NCBI GenBank assembly: GCA_004376785.1
Contig: SOIY01000114.1
Coordinates: forward strand, 1-10,713
DNA from: Candidatus Stahliibacteriota bacterium
GTDB taxonomy: Bacteria; Hydrothermota; Tepidihabitantia; SM23-42
Direction of reading: 5' to 3'
Length of the DNA: 10,713 nt
Part shown: in pieces, positions 5,473 through 10,713 of the stretch
How the letters are laid out: every line of letters begins with the position of its first letter
Position numbering within the stretch: the first letter of the stretch is position 1
Notes under the pieces: generated by a model
Told to the model about the DNA's origin: nothing
Database searches by the model: none
Seen by the model: the letters and a program-made list of their open reading frames with translations, nothing else
Translations under genes and position numbers: made by a program

Positions 5473-6651
5473 TTAATATCTAAATTTCGATTTAGATATT
5501 GCAAGACAAATACCGATAGCCATAAAACAAGCGAGGAGTGATGAGCCTCCATAGCTCATAAATGGTAAAGGAACACCAGTTATTGGTAATAACCCCATTG
5601 TCATGCCAATGTTTAAAAATGTCTGGTAAGTAATCCAGGCGAAAACGCCACTTACAAAGATACTTGCAAATCTGTTTTTTGTCTCTTTCGCCAAAACGAG
5701 TAATCTGTACAACAAGTATAAAAAAACAAGAGTTATTAGAATAATACCCAATAAACCAAATTCTTCTCCAAGACATGAAAAGATAAAGTCGGTATGCCTT
5801 GCCGGGAGAAATTCTAATTTCTTTTGTGTCCCTGATAAAAAACCCTTCCCTATGATTCCTCCTGATCCTATAGCAATCTTTGACTGGATTATTTGCCACG
5901 ACATTCCGCGGGGATCAACCCATGGTGAGAAGAAAGAGATAATTCTTTGCTGTTGATATCCTTTTAATGAATTCCAGATAAGAGGCATTATTAACCCGGC
6001 AAGAAAATTGCTAACTAACCCATAGATGAAATCGCTTAATTGTTTATGGAAGTATAGAAATATTGTTAAAGCTGCAAAATATGTTACCCAGATATATATC
6101 GAAAAACTTGCAGCTGCAGAAACAATGGGTGAGAAGAAGATAAATATTTTTGTACCAGGTATGCCTGTCCAGTATAACATTACAATGAGAATCGGAAACA
6201 AAATTTGGGCGGCTCCTAAATCTGGTTCAAGAAAAATTAATATAGCAGGTATGGTAACGATAAAGAGAGGTGCGAGCATATCAGAAAAATTTTTGACTTT
6301 CTTTCGTGCGGATAAGAAACCTGCCAAAAAAAGGATAGTAGCAAACTTTGCGAATTCTGATGGTTGTATAGATATAGATCCAGGTTTAAACCACCGTTTG
6401 GGATATGCCTCTTGCGTAAATAGAAGTATTAAAAGAAGCAGTACAATTCCAATATAAATGAGTGGTGCTAAATTGAGCCATATCCTTGGAGATATTTTAG
6501 AAAAAATGAAGGCTATAATGACTGCTATGATAAGCCATATAGTCTGTTTAAAAAACAAGGCTGAACCGGCGGTTGAAAAGATCATAGCGAGTCCAATTAA
6601 AGATAGGATTATTACTGCTACAACAATACCCAACTCAAGTCTTTTTGGCAT
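5473..6651 (-). CDS. rodA: RodA, SEDS peptidoglycan glycosyltransferase
   Basis: RodA polymerises lipid II into glycan strands in the inner membrane and works with its PBP2 partner during side-wall growth. The 392-residue protein (E. coli RodA is about 370) is highly hydrophobic with around ten membrane segments. SEDS landmarks are present: QPSEF (96-100), EPDLGAA (142-148), FSPWVDPRG (240-248), the loop FLPARHTDFIFSCLGEE with the probable catalytic Asp288, and GVPLPFMSYGGSS (359-371). The pairing with mrdA makes RodA rather than FtsW the right assignment. Its ATG lies inside the end of mrdA (17-nt overlap) with only a weak GAGAAAG upstream, so it probably depends on translational coupling. 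It is the last gene of the rod operon. Confidence 0.95.
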   Translation of the reverse strand: MPKRLELGIVVAVIILSLIGLAMIFSTAGSALFFKQTIWLIIAVIIAFIFSKISPRIWLNLAPLIYIGIVLLLLILLFTQEAYPKRWFKPGSISIQPSEFAKFATILFLAGFLSARKKVKNFSDMLAPLFIVTIPAILIFLEPDLGAAQILFPILIVMLYWTGIPGTKIFIFFSPIVSAAASFSIYIWVTYFAALTIFLYFHKQLSDFIYGLVSNFLAGLIMPLIWNSLKGYQQQRIISFFSPWVDPRGMSWQIIQSKIAIGSGGIIGKGFLSGTQKKLEFLPARHTDFIFSCLGEEFGLLGIILITLVFLYLLYRLLVLAKETKNRFASIFVSGVFAWITYQTFLNIGMTMGLLPITGVPLPFMSYGGSSLLACFMAIGICLAISKSKFRY

Positions 6652-8359
6652 GATGTTCTGTACTTTCTCGAAACAGGTAAATCTTCATGATTTTACCAGC
6701 GATAGGAGCGGCTACAGTGGCTCCATGTCCGGCATTTTCAACAAAAACAAATACCAGAATTTGGGGGTTATCACTCGGCGCATAACCAACAAATAGAGAA
6801 TGGTCTTCACCATGTGGATTCTGTACGGTTCCTGTTTTACCACATACTTCAAAATTTTCAACACGGGCAAGCGTACCAGTACCAAAAGATACAACACCTT
6901 TAAGTCCTTGTTTAACTATTTCAATTGCCTCCTTCGAAATAGTGGTTAAGTGATAATCGTGTTTTTCTCTTTTCTTAACATGAGGGATTGGTATTTCTCC
7001 ATTATTTGCAAATATAGTAAAGGCGCACGCTAATTGTAATGGAGTCACCAATAAATCACCCTGGCCTATGCTTAAATTGAAAATATGGCCTTCAGTCCAG
7101 TTCTTACCATATTGTTTCTCGAACCACTGTCGATTTGGTAGAGAACCACTTTTCTCATTAGGTAGATCTATCAGCGTTTTTTTACCAAAACCAACCTTGT
7201 TTGTTCTTGAATACATCGTGTCAATTCCTATAAAACTTCCTAATTGATAAAAGTAGATGTCACAAGAATAAACTATTGCATCGATGAGATTAAGTTTTCC
7301 ATGAGTTTTCCAGCATTTGAATATTCTTCTTCCCAAACGATATTTCCCTCGACATGGAGTGAAGGATTTTTCTTTAGTGATCATTTTTGAATCCAATGCG
7401 GCAAGGGCAACAAAAGGTTTAAATGTTGAGCCACAGGGATAACAGCTCATTATTGCTCGATTGTATAGTGGAGCATCAGGGGCATTATTTAATATCTGCC
7501 ACTCTTTTTTCTGTAATCCATGTACAAAAAGATTTGGATCAAAACCTGGTTTTGAATAGAGCACCAGAATTTCGCCATTTTGAGGATTCAAGGCGACACA
7601 AGCTGCTTTCTCGTAGTTTTCTAAATACACTGCTACTGATTCTGTTAAAGCAAAATCGATTGTTGTATATAGGTGTTTACCATAAATAAATGGTGTTGGT
7701 CTTTTTTCTGCAATTTTCCCAACTTCTCTACCGAAAGCGTCAACTTCGATATACTCAATACCACCAATGCCTTTAAGGTGGTTTTCATAGTATTCCTCGA
7801 GTCCCATTCTTCCTATATAATCATTGATTGAATAATTTCCATTATTTTCCATTTCAGCATGAGTTATTTCACCCATATAGCCAAGGAGGTGGCAGAAAAG
7901 TTCCCCGTATGGATAATTCCTGAGTGGTTCAACACCAACCTCAACGCCTTTTAATATGTCCATATTTTCTTCGATTGTCGAAAGTTGTTTATAAGATATA
8001 TCGTGAGCTATTTTGACCGACATAAAAGGATTTTTTTGTATCTTGAATTTTTCTTTGATTGTTTTTTCATCAATATTCAGGATATGGGTTAATTTTTTTA
8101 GTGTATTTTCATCAATCGATGTTTGAATAACAGAAACATAAAACCCCGGTCTTGTATTTGCAATTTCTATACCAGTGCGATCGAAAATTTTACCACGGGG
8201 TGCTGGAATATGTTTCTGCCTGATTCGATTTCTGTCTGAGAGTCGGTAATACTTTTTTCCTTCAATTATTTGTAGCTTTATTATGGAAAGAATGATTAGA
8301 ATAAATGCTACTGCAATTATATTACGGAGTAATTTAAATTTTTTTAGATTTTTATCCAT
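6635..8359 (-). CDS. mrdA: Penicillin-binding protein 2 (elongasome transpeptidase)
   Basis: PBP2 is the class B transpeptidase that crosslinks new peptidoglycan along the side wall and activates RodA. The 574-residue protein has one N-terminal membrane anchor (about 9-30), then the PBP dimerisation domain (about 50-220, with PAPRGKIFDRTG at 52-63) and the transpeptidase domain. Active-site motifs are complete: SxxK as STFK (Ser311, Lys314), SxN-type motif as SCD (365-367), and KTG (508-510). Asp in the third position of the second motif is, as I recall, normal for PBP2 proteins and helps separate it from FtsI. It is somewhat shorter than E. coli PBP2 (about 630). The ATG overlaps the 3' end of mreD by 16 nt and lacks a strong ribosome site, so coupling is likely. 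Confidence 0.95.
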   Translation of the reverse strand: MDKNLKKFKLLRNIIAVAFILIILSIIKLQIIEGKKYYRLSDRNRIRQKHIPAPRGKIFDRTGIEIANTRPGFYVSVIQTSIDENTLKKLTHILNIDEKTIKEKFKIQKNPFMSVKIAHDISYKQLSTIEENMDILKGVEVGVEPLRNYPYGELFCHLLGYMGEITHAEMENNGNYSINDYIGRMGLEEYYENHLKGIGGIEYIEVDAFGREVGKIAEKRPTPFIYGKHLYTTIDFALTESVAVYLENYEKAACVALNPQNGEILVLYSKPGFDPNLFVHGLQKKEWQILNNAPDAPLYNRAIMSCYPCGSTFKPFVALAALDSKMITKEKSFTPCRGKYRLGRRIFKCWKTHGKLNLIDAIVYSCDIYFYQLGSFIGIDTMYSRTNKVGFGKKTLIDLPNEKSGSLPNRQWFEKQYGKNWTEGHIFNLSIGQGDLLVTPLQLACAFTIFANNGEIPIPHVKKREKHDYHLTTISKEAIEIVKQGLKGVVSFGTGTLARVENFEVCGKTGTVQNPHGEDHSLFVGYAPSDNPQILVFVFVENAGHGATVAAPIAGKIMKIYLFRESTEHHAKKT

Positions 8360-8763
8360 CTTTTATAGAACAATCTGTTTAATAATATGAATATTGGGGA
8401 AAAAACTATGGTTGTTATGATAATCGATTGAATCACCAATGGGGCTGATAGTATAAGATGCATTATGACTATCTTGGTGAGGTAAAAACTCATAAAGATG
8501 GCAAAAACCACGACTGGGCTGTGAACAATATATCTTTTTATATAGATAAGTGTTTGAACAAGTATTATGTAGATAAGCATATTAATACCAAGAACAACAG
8601 GATAATATAAATCGATTAGAAGTCCTGCAAAGAAGGAAAAGAGAAGAACGAATCTATCATCTTCCTGAAAGGCAATAAAAAATATAAGAATTGCCATCAG
8701 ATCAATGTAAGGATTGAAAGGTAAAAAGACATACAATAAAACTATATAAAGAATATATTTCAT
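8344..8763 (-). CDS. mreD: Rod shape-determining protein MreD
   Basis: MreD is a small integral inner-membrane protein that binds MreC and helps hold the elongasome together. The 139-residue product is very hydrophobic, with about five predicted membrane segments, and carries the family-type stretch GLLIDLYYPVVLGINMLIYI (47-66). It is somewhat shorter than E. coli MreD (162). An AGAGGT ribosome site (8770-8775) precedes the ATG by 6 nt. Assignment rests mainly on membrane topology and the position between mreC and mrdA, because MreD sequences diverge quickly. A 56-bp gap separates it from mreC, the only real gap within this operon; I see nothing convincing in it beyond the ribosome site. Confidence 0.9.
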   Translation of the reverse strand: MKYILYIVLLYVFLPFNPYIDLMAILIFFIAFQEDDRFVLLFSFFAGLLIDLYYPVVLGINMLIYIILVQTLIYIKRYIVHSPVVVFAIFMSFYLTKIVIMHLILSAPLVIQSIIITTIVFSPIFILLNRLFYKRWIKI

Positions 8764-8819
8764 CTATTTACCTCTGGAATATCTAATCCATGATTGCTCT
8801 GCTTATTGTAATCATATTG

Positions 8820-9584
8820 CTATTTGTATTTCTCGCTTGCTGTGATTGTACTGTCGGAAATTATGTAGACATGAGTAAGACGATTGATTTGAACACCTGG
8901 TGTAATAAAAATAGGTTTGAAGAATAGGTGGTTTCCACGTTCTATTTTTTTGACGCGCCCAATTAAAATACCTTCAGGAAATATTTCACTCATTCCTGAT
9001 GTATAGATAGCATCACCAATATTTATTTCATCATTTATCCTAATAAAATCGAATATCAAATTGTCTCTTTTTTTAATAATTCCATGAACACCAGTATTAA
9101 CATCAATTGCACTTACTGTGAATCCTTTATTTTCTATAGTTTCTACAATGCTGTACTTAACACCAACGTATTTTATCTTTCCAACTAAACCATTTATAGA
9201 TATCGCTGGTTGATTTACATAGAGTTGTTGTTTTTGACCTTTATCTACATAAAGATACCCATTGATATTTAATGGATCGCGGCCAATAATCTGAGCCCTT
9301 AGCAATTTATATTTTGTTGTTTTAAAATCGGTTGTGTCGCGGAGAATTCTTTTTTTTAGCTCAGCATTTTCTAACTGCAACTGATTTACTACAGTTTCAA
9401 GTTCTGTAATGCGAGTATTTGAGACAGTTAAGAATTGTAAGAATTGAGTAGTAGTTTTAACAGGGAATAATAAGACCGAGGAGAGTGGTGCGGCTAATTG
9501 TAGTTTGACTTGTTCACTTAAGGGTAAAGTTGTTGTTGATATAATAAATAATATAGAAAATAGTATTAATTGGTGCCGAGACAA
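8820..9584 (-). CDS. mreC: Rod shape-determining protein MreC
   Basis: MreC is a bitopic protein whose periplasmic part binds and activates PBP2 and links it to MreB filaments. The 254 residues show an N-terminal membrane segment (about 5-21), a coiled coil (about 52-80, ELETVVNQLQLENAELKKRI), and the beta-rich periplasmic domain with the family signature GDAIYTSGMSEIFPEGILIGRV (180-201). The start is TTG at 9584-9582, immediately after the mreB TAG with no gap. It is supported because any later start would remove the membrane anchor, and a GAAGAGAG stretch upstream can serve as a weak ribosome site. The rare TTG start and zero spacing suggest its output is tied to mreB translation and kept lower than MreB. 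Confidence 0.94.
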   Translation of the reverse strand: MSRHQLILFSILFIISTTTLPLSEQVKLQLAAPLSSVLLFPVKTTTQFLQFLTVSNTRITELETVVNQLQLENAELKKRILRDTTDFKTTKYKLLRAQIIGRDPLNINGYLYVDKGQKQQLYVNQPAISINGLVGKIKYVGVKYSIVETIENKGFTVSAIDVNTGVHGIIKKRDNLIFDFIRINDEINIGDAIYTSGMSEIFPEGILIGRVKKIERGNHLFFKPIFITPGVQINRLTHVYIISDSTITASEKYK

Positions 9585-10649
9585 CTATTCTCTCTTCATC
9601 TGGAATATTACTTTCTCATATTTAGACATATCATCAAGAATTCTTCCAGCACCAATGACAACCGCTTTATCAGGTTCCTCAGCAATTGTAACTGGTAGGT
9701 TAGTCTCTTCTCTGATAAGGGCATCAATACCTTGTAATAGAGAACCACCACCAGCCATGTATATCCCAGAGTTGACTATGTCAGATGCTAACTCCGGAGG
9801 TGTTTTTTCTAAGGTTAATCGAATTGCCTCAATTATCATTGAAAGAGGTTCTTGAATTGCTTCTCTTACTTCGTGGCTTGTTAATCTAATCGTTTTTGGA
9901 ATGCCTGAGACTAAGTCCCTTCCTTTAACCTCATAATTGTTTTCCAAACTTGTTGGAAAGGCATTTCCAAGTTCAATTTTTATCTTTTCTGCTGTCTGTT
10001 CGCCGATGATTACATTGTAATTCTTTTTTATATATTGAAATATTGCATCATCCAATTCGTCTCCTGCAACTCTTATTGAATTATTGGTTACAATGCCAGA
10101 TAGGGCAATTACAGCAATTTCAGTTGTTCCGCCACCAATGTCAATAACCATACTGCCTGTTGCGGAGTGTACTGGAAGATTAATGCCAATAGCGGCAGCA
10201 ATCGGTTCAGAGACCAGAAATACCTCGCGTGCCCCGGCTGCTTCTGCTGAATCCCTGACTGCTCTTTTTTCGACCTCGGTTATACCGGATGGCACACAGA
10301 TTATCACCCTTGGTCGAGTAAATAATCGTTTTTTTTGCACCCTTTCAATAAAGGTACGTAGAAGTAGCTCCACCATTTCAAAATCGGCAATAACACCATC
10401 TTTCATTGGACGAATGGCTTTAATATCATCAGGGGTTCTGCCCAACATTTTTTTTGCGTCATTCCCAGTCGCCAGACACTTTTTTGTGTTTGTATCAATT
10501 GCGACGACTGTTGGTTCATTAAGAACGATTCCACGGTCATTAACATATATCAAGGTTGTACAGGTTCCTAAATCGATTGCAACATCACTCACAAATTGGT
10601 TTTTTATAGTCCTGAATACCTTGATGATTGAACTTAACTTAAAACCCAC
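9585..10649 (-). CDS. mreB: Actin-like rod shape-determining protein MreB
   Basis: MreB forms antiparallel double filaments on the inner face of the membrane that orient the elongasome. The 354-residue protein has the actin-fold motifs: phosphate 1 DLGTCTT (26-32), SEPIAAAIG (147-155), phosphate 2 VIDIGGGTTEIAVI (168-181) and adenosine MAGGGSLLQG (298-307). An N-terminal stretch of about 20 residues (MGFKLSSIIKVFRTIKNQFV) is some 10 residues longer than in E. coli and rich in basic and hydrophobic residues, so it may be an amphipathic membrane anchor. The start is GTG at 10649-10647, fixed by AAAGGAGG (10658-10665) 8 nt upstream. Thr31 occupies the place of Asn21 of E. coli MreB. It is the first gene of the rod operon. 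Confidence 0.97.
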   Translation of the reverse strand: MGFKLSSIIKVFRTIKNQFVSDVAIDLGTCTTLIYVNDRGIVLNEPTVVAIDTNTKKCLATGNDAKKMLGRTPDDIKAIRPMKDGVIADFEMVELLLRTFIERVQKKRLFTRPRVIICVPSGITEVEKRAVRDSAEAAGAREVFLVSEPIAAAIGINLPVHSATGSMVIDIGGGTTEIAVIALSGIVTNNSIRVAGDELDDAIFQYIKKNYNVIIGEQTAEKIKIELGNAFPTSLENNYEVKGRDLVSGIPKTIRLTSHEVREAIQEPLSMIIEAIRLTLEKTPPELASDIVNSGIYMAGGGSLLQGIDALIREETNLPVTIAEEPDKAVVIGAGRILDDMSKYEKVIFQMKRE

Positions 10650-10657
10650 TTGAATTT

Positions 10658-10665
10658 CCTCCTTT
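10658..10665 (-). promoter_or_regulatory. Strong Shine-Dalgarno of mreB
   Basis: The minus strand reads AAAGGAGG, 8 nt before the GTG start. It decides in favour of the GTG at 10649 over internal candidates such as the GTG at codon 20. Confidence 0.8.
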
Positions 10666-10670
10666 AAACA

Positions 10671-10698
10671 ATAATATTTATTTTTTGCTTAAAGTCAA
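10671..10698 (-). promoter_or_regulatory. Sigma70-like promoter of the rod operon
   Basis: The minus strand carries TTGACT (10698-10693), a 16-bp spacer and TATTAT (10676-10671), each 5 of 6 matches to consensus. Transcription would start around 10664, at the edge of the Shine-Dalgarno, leaving a leader of only about 15 nt. A further promoter beyond the window edge is possible. Confidence 0.5.
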
Positions 10699-10713
10699 GG
10701 GAAAAAGTAAGAC

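Noticed and set aside
5492..5899. A 135-codon minus-strand frame within rodA in another frame
   Set aside because: RodA itself is intact through this stretch with all SEDS motifs, so this is neither a frameshifted copy nor a second gene.
6026..6457. A 143-codon plus-strand frame opposite rodA
   Set aside because: It is antisense to a conserved membrane-protein gene and is explained by that gene's codon composition.
8764..8819. The 56-bp gap between mreC and mreD as a site of a small gene or promoter
   Set aside because: Only an 11-codon ATG frame without a ribosome site and a weak TGATT/AATCA pairing are present; nothing beyond the mreD Shine-Dalgarno is supported.
10084..10653. A 189-codon plus-strand frame opposite mreB
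   Set aside because: It lies entirely antisense to a clear mreB gene with intact actin motifs; the translation is low-complexity Ser/Ile/Thr-rich and matches nothing.

Overview
All recognisable genes lie on the minus strand, so the window reads from right (10713) to left (1) in transcription order. The DNA is AT-rich and the gene content is core bacterial: a rod-shape (elongasome) operon, then an operon joining a small lipoprotein, two type IV pilus retraction ATPases and the RecG helicase. MreB/C/D with PBP2 and RodA points to an elongated, peptidoglycan-walled bacterium. Paired PilT-type ATPases plus a Cys-lipidated secreted protein suggest a cell with an outer membrane and twitching pili. 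The lineage cannot be fixed from sequence alone; an uncultured AT-rich candidate phylum is a guess.

Region 10713-5473 (rod operon): a sigma70-like promoter (TTGACT, 16 bp, TATTAT) leads into mreB (GTG start), mreC (TTG start directly after the mreB stop), mreD, mrdA/PBP2 (16-nt overlap with mreD) and rodA (17-nt overlap with mrdA). MreB filaments, the MreC/MreD scaffold, the PBP2 transpeptidase and the RodA SEDS glycosyltransferase together build the side wall.

Region 5472-5122 (about 350 bp without a gene): an imperfect inverted-repeat element (5351-5463) with degenerate AGTAGTCAGT units in its arms, a nested hairpin (5308-5343), and a sigma70-like promoter with a perfect TTGACA box whose -10 and predicted start lie inside an 18-bp perfect palindrome (5254-5271). 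The resulting leader of roughly 135 nt ends in a 9-bp-stem hairpin (5149-5169) and a strong Shine-Dalgarno site.

Region 5121-1 (second operon): a lipoprotein with a fibronectin-III-like segment, pilT, a second pilT/pilU-like gene, recG (its GTG shares one base with the preceding stop), and the first 32 codons of a possible further gene that runs off the left edge and overlaps a short direct repeat. Between the lipoprotein gene and pilT sits a 31-bp imperfect palindrome bounded exactly by perfect 9-bp direct repeats, which looks like a miniature insertion with a target-site duplication.

I see no CRISPR array, tRNA, rRNA, transposase gene, defence system or obviously new multi-gene system. The coding part is mostly ordinary. 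The most interesting material is in the intergenic structure, the unassigned lipoprotein and an unusual MreB residue.
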